Shown in pieces: positions 1 through 7,000 of a stretch of 17,787 nt of DNA. The stretch's first letter is position 1. Every line of letters starts with the position of its first letter. The stretch is taken from the NCBI GenBank assembly GCA_041572275.1, contig JBFFSQ010000043.1, positions 1 to 17,787 of the forward strand, in the 5' to 3' direction. The position numbers were made by a program, and so were the translations under genes. The notes beneath the pieces are model-generated. The model saw only the letters and a list, made by a program, of their open reading frames with translations. It searched no databases and was not told the DNA's origin. This stretch comes from JBFFSQ01 sp041572275. GTDB taxonomy: Bacteria > Pseudomonadota > Gammaproteobacteria > SZUA-229.

Positions 1-549
1 ATCGAGAAGTACATTCTTATCATCGCGTGATTCTGCTATGCGAATAAGGCCTACGCAGGCGTAACCACTTAAGTCGTCTGTTTCTAGCATTAAGCGGAAG
101 CGCAGCTTACCCACATCCATCGAAATATTGTCACCAGATTCACTTGAAACATCACGAGTCTCCTGTTCATAGCTATAATAACGTGCCAGACCCTGCGTGC
201 TTTCACCTGCGATAACATCTACTGCTCCTGGTCTCTTAACCGGCACACACAAATAAACAATACTATTATGCGTATTCTCAGGAACCTCAAATACAGGTGG
301 CGCCTCATCGACATCAGGAAAACTGAAAGGTGTACCATCAGGAAATACACCTTTACCCCTTATAAGAGAAACTTTTCCCAATGAAAGTAACTGTTGGTCA
401 ACTTCAAACTCATGCACACCCCAGCCATATGCACCATAAGCTGAGCACTTCCCATCAACCAGCCGCTCAAAATATCGTTCCTGCTGCTGAAAGTGCTGAG
501 GATTCAGAAACATTCCTTCCGACCATACAACTTTGCTATCTAATGACAT
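1..549 (-). CDS. tssK: T6SS baseplate protein TssK, 5' part only (runs off left edge)
   Basis: TssK is the trimeric adaptor that links the T6SS baseplate (TssF/TssG wedges) to the TssL/TssM membrane complex. I translated the minus strand from the ATG at 549-547: 183 codons are open to the window edge. The start reads MSLDSKVVWSEGMFLNPQHF, followed by QQQERYFE, the hallmark N-terminal motif of the family (formerly ImpJ/VasE). Full-length TssK is usually about 440-450 residues, so over half lies outside the window. The gene begins 56 bases after tssJ stops and is presumably in the tagH-tssJ-tssK operon. No good ribosome binding site precedes the ATG (the bases before it read GCGAAAAAAT), so translation may depend partly on upstream genes. 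The start is supported by the conserved motif beginning a few residues after Met1. Confidence 0.95.
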   Translation of the reverse strand, partial: MSLDSKVVWSEGMFLNPQHFQQQERYFERLVDGKCSAYGAYGWGVHEFEVDQQLLSLGKVSLIRGKGVFPDGTPFSFPDVDEAPPVFEVPENTHNSIVYLCVPVKRPGAVDVIAGESTQGLARYYSYEQETRDVSSESGDNISMDVGKLRFRLMLETDDLSGYACVGLIRIAESRDDKNVLLD

Positions 550-605
550 ATTTTTTCGCTAATTTATAAATTGGTAATTAAGTGTTTTTATTAAGCTTGT
601 AATAT

Positions 606-1190
606 TTACATTAACTTCTCTAATGCACCTGAAGTTTTTTTAGCTTTCTCTGTAACATTTTTAAGACTACTTCCCTCATCAATATCCATATTCACTTCCT
701 CATCCAGAATCAATTCATTTCCTGCAACACGAATAGTGACAGAATTCCTAAAAACGTTGTTTGCTACTACAGGAATCACTAATTTGTATTTTGATTCCTT
801 AAACTCAAGAAATTCAGCATATAAAGCAACAAAATGCGCATTCTTATCCAGTACAAAATACTCAGTACGGCTCTCACCAGGTTTGAAACGCTTTAATTTG
901 TGCATAGCAACTACATCAGCACCTAATACTTCTTTGTCACGTTCATAAATCTCTATAAAGTCAGCTTTCTTCATCATTTTGCTGGCTTTAAGTTCATACA
1001 TACGTATAAACAGCGGGGATGCTTTACCTATCTCATCTGGATTAATATCAGCATCTACTTTAAAATCTATTTGTAAATCTGTATCCAGTCCAAAATAGCC
1101 ACCGACCGCCCCATTCATTGATTGACAGGCTGTAAGATAACTTGTGATTCCAATAGCAAATATCATTTTCAATATTTGATAATACTTCAT
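606..1190 (-). CDS. tssJ: T6SS outer-membrane lipoprotein TssJ
   Basis: TssJ is the outer-membrane lipoprotein whose periplasmic domain binds the C-terminus of TssM and anchors the T6SS membrane complex. The 194-residue product starts with a lipoprotein signal peptide: a charged start, a hydrophobic stretch around residues 7-20, and a lipobox L19-T-A-C22. The residue after Cys is Gln, not Asp, consistent with sorting to the outer membrane. The mature part resembles TssJ/SciN beta-sandwich proteins, including the segment SPLFIRMYELK near residues 59-69 and a C-terminal strand region with GNELILDEEVN. A good ribosome binding site (CAGGAAC) lies just upstream, and tagH ends only 14 bases before the start, so the two are co-transcribed. 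The tail beyond about residue 170 is Lys/Ser-rich and probably disordered. Confidence 0.92.
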   Translation of the reverse strand: MKYYQILKMIFAIGITSYLTACQSMNGAVGGYFGLDTDLQIDFKVDADINPDEIGKASPLFIRMYELKASKMMKKADFIEIYERDKEVLGADVVAMHKLKRFKPGESRTEYFVLDKNAHFVALYAEFLEFKESKYKLVIPVVANNVFRNSVTIRVAGNELILDEEVNMDIDEGSSLKNVTEKAKKTSGALEKLM

Positions 1191-1204
1191 GATAGTTCCT
1201 GTGA

Positions 1205-2848
1205 TTATTTTTCTGATTTATTTAATTTTCTAGCGATTGCCAGTTTTTGTAACTGATCTTCATAGGCCTGAACGAACTCATCACCAAACAGATATTGAAA
1301 TGAGTTATCAATATCACCAGCAAGATCATTATAATATTCGTGATATGAATCCCAGTTTTTAGCCTTCTGACTACCGGGGATTAAACTGCCTTTATTTTGC
1401 TTTGCAAATCTAGCTTCTAACAAAACTGGATCGAAGCGTTCAATCACACCTTTAAAGGCAGCTCTTATACCCGCTAAAATTGCAACTTGGTGCTCAGCTA
1501 TGCCTTCAAAACCATCACGTACCGCTTCAACCGGCCTTTTATAAGCATTACCCTGCTTAAGAAACATATTTTCCAGAGCATCATCAACATTTGCAGAAAA
1601 CTTTAATGGATTATTTTCTACTGGTTGAATAGTCGTAACACTCATACGAAATTCATTTTTGATTGAATTACGTGAGCCAAGCACCTGCATTAAACCACTT
1701 ACCATTTCACGCATTACCTCGCCAGCCATCTGATTGATATTTATTATCTGTTCATCAATCAAATCACGGTCCTCAAATCCCATTGCATCAACTAATGTCG
1801 TATTAACTGTTATTTCTGATTTGGGACTGCGGCTTTGTGAATTAACCTGTTGTTTAAGGATCTCCAGCTCAGCTTGTATTTTTGCATTTGCTTTCTCAAG
1901 CGCCTCTTGCTGAGCAGTAGCTATCACTACTTCACGGTCATCATACTGAGTGGAATTATGTATCTGATCACCAGCATCAATCACTATCTCATCTGGATTT
2001 GGTGCTTTATCAAATGATCGTACAGGTTTTTGCGCCATCTTGACTACAGGTAGTTCAACCTGTTCTACCGGTACCGATGGTGAAAGCAAATCATCATCCC
2101 AATCATCAGGTATTGCACCACCACTGAATGCATCATGTTCAGGAACTGCAGATGGCCATGAAATCTGCTGGTTTAATGGCTCAGACATATCAGAATGTGT
2201 TGGTCCTGATAAAAATCGATCATCACCTGCAGTGAAACCACCCAAGACATCATTTGTTTTTCGTGAATGACCACCTTGTGCTTTGTCCAGTGCCGCTAAA
2301 GGATCTGTTTCTTCAGCACTGATACTTAATAATGAATCGGCACTTGAAACATGACCACCACCAAATGGACTACCACCAAATTCCGAGTTAAAGCCGAAAC
2401 CATTCTGCTCAACAGGAGCTGATTGAAATAAATCATCATTGTCGCGCTGAGGTGAAGAAATATTAACATCAGCAAAGAATGGCCCAGCAGACATAGGGTC
2501 ATTTTGTTGCACTGATTGTTGGACTGGATTCCAAAGACTGACAGTAAATTCGTAATCACCGATTACGAATGTGTCACCATCATTAAGTGATACTTTTGTA
2601 CCCTTACCCATGGGGTTCGTTGAGCCATTATAAAAAGTGCCATTTGTACTCAAATCTGTAAGATAAAACAGTCCATTTTCACTACTTAACTGACAGTGAC
2701 GAGACGATAAAAAACGCTCTGGATCATCAAGAACCCAGGAGTTGTCTTTACCTCGTCCGATTGAACCACCTTGCATTTCAAAGGTTTTACTCGATTCAGC
2801 AAGAGCTGCCAAATCAGGTGCATTTGTTATTGTTATTAATAATGACAT
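1205..2848 (-). CDS. tagH: T6SS-associated FHA-domain protein TagH/Fha
   Basis: FHA proteins of T6SS loci are scaffolds that bind phosphothreonine or other components and control assembly, in some systems with the PpkA kinase and PppA phosphatase. The 547-residue product has an N-terminal FHA domain at about residues 5-105 with the expected conserved motifs: GRGKDN at 31-36, SSRH at 48-51 and STNGTFYNG at 67-75. A long low-complexity linker rich in Asp, Gly, Ser and Pro follows, then a short probable coiled coil near 305-340. The C-terminal domain, from about 370, is typical of the T6SS FHA family, with NEFRMSVTTIQPVENNPLKF near 400 and FGDEFVQAYEDQL near the end. It is the first gene of the leftward operon. 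No kinase or phosphatase gene is in the window, so a phosphorylation pathway here is inference only. Confidence 0.93.
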   Translation of the reverse strand: MSLLITITNAPDLAALAESSKTFEMQGGSIGRGKDNSWVLDDPERFLSSRHCQLSSENGLFYLTDLSTNGTFYNGSTNPMGKGTKVSLNDGDTFVIGDYEFTVSLWNPVQQSVQQNDPMSAGPFFADVNISSPQRDNDDLFQSAPVEQNGFGFNSEFGGSPFGGGHVSSADSLLSISAEETDPLAALDKAQGGHSRKTNDVLGGFTAGDDRFLSGPTHSDMSEPLNQQISWPSAVPEHDAFSGGAIPDDWDDDLLSPSVPVEQVELPVVKMAQKPVRSFDKAPNPDEIVIDAGDQIHNSTQYDDREVVIATAQQEALEKANAKIQAELEILKQQVNSQSRSPKSEITVNTTLVDAMGFEDRDLIDEQIININQMAGEVMREMVSGLMQVLGSRNSIKNEFRMSVTTIQPVENNPLKFSANVDDALENMFLKQGNAYKRPVEAVRDGFEGIAEHQVAILAGIRAAFKGVIERFDPVLLEARFAKQNKGSLIPGSQKAKNWDSYHEYYNDLAGDIDNSFQYLFGDEFVQAYEDQLQKLAIARKLNKSEK

Positions 2849-3064
2849 TCAACACATCGTCCTGACAATCGCCTATATTGGTCTTATTTTATCCTTGGTT
2901 TCATCATTAAACTGACAAGTAAATTATCAGCAACCTGGTGAAACTAGCCTCTACATAAACCAAGGCCTTTATACAATACTTATGAAATAAAATCCTGATT
3001 GAATCGGCAAATTCTACCCATAGATTCAAAATGTTCCAAGTAGACTGTGACAAATCTTAATCAA

Positions 3065-3623
3065 TTGATCGTTTTTTGATCAAAAATACTATCTACCAAT
3101 CATCTTACTTTTAGATTTTTGATTAATAAATAAACACTCTCAACGTCAACAATATTAATTTATCTCAAGATTATGTACATTATTTGATCACATATTTTCA
3201 ATTGCTGATAGCTTTAAAATAAATATTTAATTGATCATTTATTATTCAATAAAATATTCCACTCAAACAGTCTATACAACTCATGATTGTATATTTTTTA
3301 ATCAATCGAGCAACTATAACTGTTCTTTTAATAATTTAATATTCATTCACTATTATTGATAAATTGCTTTACATCTAAGAAAAAACACAAAATAACCCGA
3401 TCAAGTATTAACCATTTTTATTTTCATATATCGATGCTACGGCTTAATCCTTATTGGTTATTTTTTAATCAATCACAATATTTATTTTTAGATTTTGTTT
3501 TAATTTCTGGTTGTTTTTTGATCAATTAATTTTAAACATATACTTTAAAGCTGTATAAATTTTGATTAATTTTTAATCAAAAAGAATTTCTAATTAAAAA
3601 TAATTCAACCGATTTGATCAAAT
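3065..3623. repeat. Cluster of TTGATCAA-like palindromic repeats with GATC cores
   Basis: Copies or close variants of TTGATCAA recur through this stretch: TTGATC at 3065, the perfect 14-base palindrome TTTTTGATCAAAAA at 3073-3086, TTGATTAA at 3119, TTGATCA at 3184 and 3231, TTAATCAA at 3298 and 3465, GATCAA at 3399, TTGATCAA at 3518, the inverted pair TTTTGATTAA (3560-3569)/TTAATCAAAA (3573-3582), and the 12-base palindrome ATTTGATCAAAT at 3612-3623. GATC occurs at 3067, 3078, 3186, 3233, 3399, 3520 and 3616. In DNA this AT-rich, about one GATC would be expected in this length, by my rough estimate. The repeats could be regulator binding sites and/or Dam methylation sites. The related variants suggest a degenerate array and not chance alone, but AT-richness makes simple half-sites common. 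Confidence 0.6.
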
Positions 3624-3640
3624 TGTAACCACATTACACA

Positions 3641-3657
3641 CTCATGCTTTACATGAG
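3641..3657 (+). promoter_or_regulatory. Inverted repeat (possible operator) over the tssA -35 element
   Basis: CTCATGCTTTACATGAG is a perfect inverted repeat with 6-base arms (3641-3646 and 3652-3657) and a 5-base spacer. It spans the predicted -35 hexamer TTTACA (3648-3653) of the tssA promoter. A dimeric repressor bound here would block RNA polymerase. I do not recognise the sequence as the site of a named regulator, and an arm this short can arise by chance. Confidence 0.4.
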
Positions 3658-3676
3658 GAGAACAATACCTTATAAA
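3648..3676 (+). promoter_or_regulatory. Predicted sigma70 promoter of the tssA operon
   Basis: A -35 hexamer TTTACA (3648-3653, five of six matches to TTGACA) is followed, after exactly 17 bases, by the -10 hexamer TATAAA (3671-3676, five of six matches to TATAAT). This is the best-formed housekeeping promoter I see in the gap. Transcription would start near 3683, giving a leader of about 73 bases before the tssA ATG. Confidence 0.65.
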
Positions 3677-3681
3677 TACGA

Positions 3682-3727
3682 CGATTGAAGCGTGAGTAGC
3701 GCCAGAACTAGGAAACGCTTCTAATCG
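3682..3727 (+). promoter_or_regulatory. Hairpin at the 5' end of the tssA leader
   Basis: The left arm CGATTGAAGCGT (3682-3693) pairs with ACGCTTC (3715-3721) and AATCG (3723-3727): 12 base pairs with one bulged T (3722) and a 21-base loop. It begins almost exactly at the predicted transcription start. A GGA triplet lies in the loop (3711-3713), and a second GGA is part of the ribosome binding site AAGGA (3739-3743), 12 bases before the ATG. That arrangement is reminiscent of RsmA/CsrA targets, although the loop site (TAGGA) lacks the A of the ANGGA core. Alternatives are a 5' stabilising structure or a DNA operator with long arms. Confidence 0.5.
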
Positions 3728-3755
3728 ATTTAAATATCAAGGAATAAGAATAATA

Positions 3756-4868
3756 ATGGCGTCTGAAGAACTATTACAGCTGGATAGTCTGTTACAACCG
3801 ATATCTGAAGATAACCCAGTGGGCGAAGATATTCGCGAAAACCCTTCTCCAACATCTCCTTATTACTCAATCAAAGATGCGCGTAATGCAGCACGTGCTG
3901 CAGAACGAAATAACATGTTTGATGGCGACAGTAGTGAAGCAGATGACCAATGGAGAAAGATACTTGAGCTCGCTCCTGACATTCTTCAAAACAACGCTAA
4001 AGACCTTGAGGTAGCCAGCTGGTATACCGAAGCACTGATTCGACGTTATGGATTTCAGGGGCTACGTGACGGCTTTAAACTAATTCATGGACTGGTCGAT
4101 AAATATTGGGACAATCTATATCCTTTGCCAGATGAAGACGGTATTGAGACGCGTGTTGCGTCGCTTACAGGCTTGAATGGCGAAGGTGCTGAAGGTGTGT
4201 TAATTGCACCTATTCGAAATGTCGAAATAACACAGGGATATGACCCAGGCCCATTCAGCTACTGGAAATATCAACAGGCTCTCGATATTGATAAAATTCT
4301 CGATGAAGAAGCCAAAGCTGCCAAAGCTTCAAAATTGGGATTTAGTAATGATGATGTTGAACGAGCGGTATCTGATTCAAGCGAAACTTTTTTTGTAGAC
4401 CTCCGAGATGATGTTACTGATGCAATTGCTACCTATCGCAAAGTCAGTAACTTGCTCGATGAATATTGTGGCATCAATGATTCGCCTCCAACCAGCAATA
4501 TAATTAATATTCTAGAAGAGTGCCTGGGTGCAATCAATCATATAGGCAAGTATAAAATGCCGTCTGATGAACCTGCCGAAGAATCAGCGAATGACCAGGG
4601 TGACGCATCAGTACAAACCACTGACACTACCACCTCTCAAGTTTCAGGACCTGTCAAATCGCGTACTGAAGCCTTTAAGAAACTCACTGAAATTTCAGAG
4701 TTTTTTCGAAATACAGAACCTCATTCACCAATATCATACATGCTTGAACGTGCGGTTAAATGGGGTGATATGCCACTGGATGACCTAATAAAAGAACTTA
4801 TACCAGACTCTTCAGCTAGAGATTTTTATGGTTCATTAACTGGCGTCAAAACTGAAGACGAATATTAA
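3756..4868 (+). CDS. tssA: T6SS assembly protein TssA (ImpA family, short form)
   Basis: TssA proteins coordinate baseplate and tail assembly; they bind baseplate, Hcp and sheath components. The 370-residue product has the N-terminal ImpA domain: residues 10-50 include LQPISEDNPVGEDIRENP and the SIKDARNAARAAER helix, and the WYTEALIRRYGFQGLRDG segment follows near residue 90. A variable, Ser/Thr-rich linker (about 270-300) leads to the conserved C-terminal segment from 300, with FFRNTEPHSPISYMLERAVK near 317-336. Length and architecture match the short TssA class, not the longer forms with an extra C-terminal membrane-associated domain. It is the first gene of the rightward operon, with AAGGA 12 bases before the ATG. 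An upstream promoter and leader hairpin suggest the operon is controlled here. Confidence 0.93.
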   Translation: MASEELLQLDSLLQPISEDNPVGEDIRENPSPTSPYYSIKDARNAARAAERNNMFDGDSSEADDQWRKILELAPDILQNNAKDLEVASWYTEALIRRYGFQGLRDGFKLIHGLVDKYWDNLYPLPDEDGIETRVASLTGLNGEGAEGVLIAPIRNVEITQGYDPGPFSYWKYQQALDIDKILDEEAKAAKASKLGFSNDDVERAVSDSSETFFVDLRDDVTDAIATYRKVSNLLDEYCGINDSPPTSNIINILEECLGAINHIGKYKMPSDEPAEESANDQGDASVQTTDTTTSQVSGPVKSRTEAFKKLTEISEFFRNTEPHSPISYMLERAVKWGDMPLDDLIKELIPDSSARDFYGSLTGVKTEDEY

Positions 4869-4890
4869 TTTAATTAAAGAGGACTAAACT

Positions 4891-5406
4891 ATGTCTGAAA
4901 GCATTCATGACAAATTAAAGCGCGTAAGGAAACCACGCGTTCACATTACATACGACGTCGAAACAAACGGTGCAGTACAAGAGAAAGAAATCCCTTTTGT
5001 AATGGGTGTAATGGGTGACTATTCAGGTGACAACACTGAAAACAAAAAAGCCCTTAAAGATCGTAAATTCTCACAAATCGATCGTGATAACTTCAATGAA
5101 GTTATGAACAATATATCTCCCCAGGTCAACATGAAGGTTGAAAACACACTAGAAGCTGATGGCAGCGAAATGGCCATCAACCTGGACTTCAAAAACATGG
5201 AAGACTTTGAGCCACAAAACATTGTTGAAAAAGTCGATCCTTTGAAAAAACTAATGGAAACACGTAACAAACTGCGTGATCTTCTAACAAAAGCTGACCG
5301 TTCTGAAGACCTTGAAAATTTACTGGAAGAAGTATTAAGCAGTACAGACGCCCTTGCCGCATTACAAGGTGAACTAGGTACAGAAGAAAAAGAAGGTGAA
5401 GAATAA
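4891..5406 (+). CDS. tssB: T6SS sheath small subunit TssB (VipA)
   Basis: TssB forms, with TssC, the heterodimer that polymerises into the contractile tail sheath in the cytoplasm. The 171-residue product has the usual family features: SIHDKLKRVRKPRVHITYDV at residues 4-23, then IPFVMGVMGDYSG and a conserved RDNFNEVMNNISP. A C-terminal helical half contains DPLKKLMETRNKLRDLLTKA and an acidic tail. The length is typical. A strong ribosome binding site (AAAGAGGA) lies 7 bases before the ATG, the best in the operon, consistent with high sheath protein demand. Its stop codon overlaps the tssC start by one base (TAATG), implying coupled translation and matched amounts of the two sheath subunits. 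Only one TssB is present although there are two TssC-like proteins. Confidence 0.96.
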   Translation: MSESIHDKLKRVRKPRVHITYDVETNGAVQEKEIPFVMGVMGDYSGDNTENKKALKDRKFSQIDRDNFNEVMNNISPQVNMKVENTLEADGSEMAINLDFKNMEDFEPQNIVEKVDPLKKLMETRNKLRDLLTKADRSEDLENLLEEVLSSTDALAALQGELGTEEKEGEE

Positions 5407-6896
5407 TGAGCGTTACAGAACAAGAGTCACAAGCACAGGAAGCTGAAGCTCAAGAAGCCCTCAGCTTCCTCGAACAAGCTATTTCAGCTACAAAGCAAAC
5501 CTCAAGAGATGAGACTGAGGAGCTGTTAAAAACACTGACTAAAGAGGCCATGTCTGGCACAGTTAAGTGGGATAAGAATCTAACTGTAACCATCAATAAT
5601 GCTATAGCAGCTATTGATCAGGTGATGTCTAAGCAGTTATCTGCCATCATGCAGAATGAAAAGTTCCAGAAACTGGAAGGCTCCTGGCGTGGACTTAATC
5701 ACCTGGTGATGAACTCAGAAACCAGCACAGATCTGAAATTACGCGTTCTAAATATCAGTAAAAAAGAACTCGGTAAAGACCTTGAGAAAGCAGTTGAATT
5801 CGATCAAAGCCAGATTTTCAAGAAAATATATGAAAGCGAATTTGGCACCGCTGGTGGTGAACCCTATGCTGCCATAGTCGGTGACTTTGAGTTCTCAGCC
5901 CATCCAGACGACCTGGACTTGTTAACCAGTATGTCTAACGTTGCTGCTGCAGGCTTTTGTCCTTTCGTATCAGCAGCCGATCCTAAAATGTTCGGTTTTG
6001 ACAGCTTCACAGAACTATCAAAGCCACGAGATCTTGAAAAAATATTTGATTCTGCAGAATATATAAAATGGCGTAGCTTCCGGGATAGTGAAGATTCTCG
6101 TTTCGTCACATTAACAATGCCTCGTGTACTGGCTCGTCTGCCCTATGGCCAGGACACAAAACCTGTAGAGGCTTTCAATTTTGAAGAAGCCAGGTTAGAT
6201 CAGGAAGGCCGCCAGTTAGAAAGTGGTCATGATGAATACTGCTGGATGAACGCCGCTTATGCAATGGGTACAACACTTACACAGTCTTATGCGGAATATG
6301 GCTGGTGCACAAGTATTCGAGGTGCTGAAGGCGGTGGTAAGGTAGAAGGTTTACCCAGCCACACATTTGTAAGTGATGACGGTGATACAGATCAGAAATG
6401 CCCAACAGAAATTGGCATCACGGATCGTCGTGAAGCGGAACTCAGCAAACTTGGCTTTTTACCACTATGCCACTACAAGAACACCGATTATGCGGTATTC
6501 TTTGGCGCACAAACTACCCAGAAGCCTAAAAAGTTTGATGACCCTGCAGCAACTGCAAATGCTGAAATTTCAGCTCGCTTGCCGTATATCATGGCAACTT
6601 CACGTATTGCACACTTCCTGAAAGTAATGGCGCGCGACAAAATCGGTTCATTTATGGAAGCCAGTGATGCAGAAGAATGGCTAAACCGCTGGATCTCTGC
6701 CTATGTCAACGCCAGCCCAGGTGCCAGCGCTGACATGAAAGCCCGCTTCCCACTTGCAGAGGCCAGCATTGAAGTGAAAGAAATGCCTGGTCAACCTGGT
6801 GTCTACAGTGCAGTTGCCTGGATGCGTCCATGGCTACAAATGGAAGAACTTAGTGCTTCAATGCGCATGGTAGCTAGCATTCCAAAAGCGGGATAA
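5406..6896 (+). CDS. tssC: T6SS sheath large subunit TssC (VipB)
   Basis: TssC is the large sheath subunit that pairs with TssB and surrounds the Hcp tube; contraction drives the needle outward. The 496-residue product shows the family hallmarks: FQKLEGSWRGLNHLV from residue 87, the FDQSQIFKKIYESEFGTAGG block, GEPYAAIVGDFEF, the FRDSEDSRFVTLTMPRVLAR block and a C-terminal PGVYSAVAWMRPWLQMEELS. Residues 18-34 (ALSFLEQAISATKQTSR) look like the N-terminal helix that ClpV recognises in VipB-type proteins; that function is inferred. The start is fixed by overlap with the tssB stop and by length. A long hairpin follows the stop codon. This copy, not the following paralogue, looks like the canonical sheath protein. 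Confidence 0.96.
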   Translation: MSVTEQESQAQEAEAQEALSFLEQAISATKQTSRDETEELLKTLTKEAMSGTVKWDKNLTVTINNAIAAIDQVMSKQLSAIMQNEKFQKLEGSWRGLNHLVMNSETSTDLKLRVLNISKKELGKDLEKAVEFDQSQIFKKIYESEFGTAGGEPYAAIVGDFEFSAHPDDLDLLTSMSNVAAAGFCPFVSAADPKMFGFDSFTELSKPRDLEKIFDSAEYIKWRSFRDSEDSRFVTLTMPRVLARLPYGQDTKPVEAFNFEEARLDQEGRQLESGHDEYCWMNAAYAMGTTLTQSYAEYGWCTSIRGAEGGGKVEGLPSHTFVSDDGDTDQKCPTEIGITDRREAELSKLGFLPLCHYKNTDYAVFFGAQTTQKPKKFDDPAATANAEISARLPYIMATSRIAHFLKVMARDKIGSFMEASDAEEWLNRWISAYVNASPGASADMKARFPLAEASIEVKEMPGQPGVYSAVAWMRPWLQMEELSASMRMVASIPKAG

Positions 6897-6914
6897 GGCT
6901 TATTTTCACTGTGT

Positions 6915-6953
6915 GAATAGAAACCGTATCTACTTTAGATGCGGTTTCTGTTT
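6915..6953 (+). terminator. Long hairpin between tssC and the second tssC gene
   Basis: A stem of 14 consecutive pairs (one G-T) joins 6919-6932 and 6936-6949 around a 3-base loop (CTT); the arms begin AGAAACCG and end CGGTTTCT. Weaker pairs, two of them G-T, extend it to 6915-6953. It starts 18 bases after the tssC stop. The downstream bases TTTCTATAAAT are only partly a T-run, so this may be a partial terminator, a 3' stabiliser that raises tssB-tssC mRNA over the distal genes, or an RNase processing site. No strong promoter is visible in the rest of the gap. Confidence 0.6.
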
Positions 6954-7000
6954 CTATAAATAAAAAAACATGACTGCTTAATCGCAATACTGGTAAATGA

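Larger units (their letters stand above)
2849..3755. promoter_or_regulatory. Divergent regulatory region between the tagH and tssA operons
   Basis: This 907-base gap contains no credible gene and separates two divergently transcribed T6SS operons. It is strikingly AT-rich: the lines at 3301-3360 and 3541-3600 contain 13/60 and 8/60 G+C, whereas part of clpV at 12961-13020 has 33/60. It contains many TTGATCAA-like palindromes, seven GATC sites, a promoter for tssA and a leader hairpin, each listed separately. On the tagH side I see only a weak -10 candidate on the minus strand (GATAAT, about 2930-2920) without a convincing -35. A sigma54 site of form GG-N10-GC was looked for and not found. AT-rich DNA of this kind is a typical target of H-NS-like silencing; that is inference. 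Confidence 0.75.

Noticed and set aside
381..569. Short plus-strand open frame at the left edge
   Set aside because: It lies antisense to the clearly conserved start of tssK; its product has no recognisable features.
3001..3027. Possible sigma54 promoter on the minus strand (TGGGTAGAATTTGC)
   Set aside because: The GG to GC spacing is 9 bases, not the required 10, so it does not fit the -24/-12 element.
3065..3623. FNR/Anr boxes
   Set aside because: TTGAT and ATCAA half-sites are present, but the paired ones are 9 bases apart, not the 4 of the FNR consensus; the short palindromes overlap the halves.
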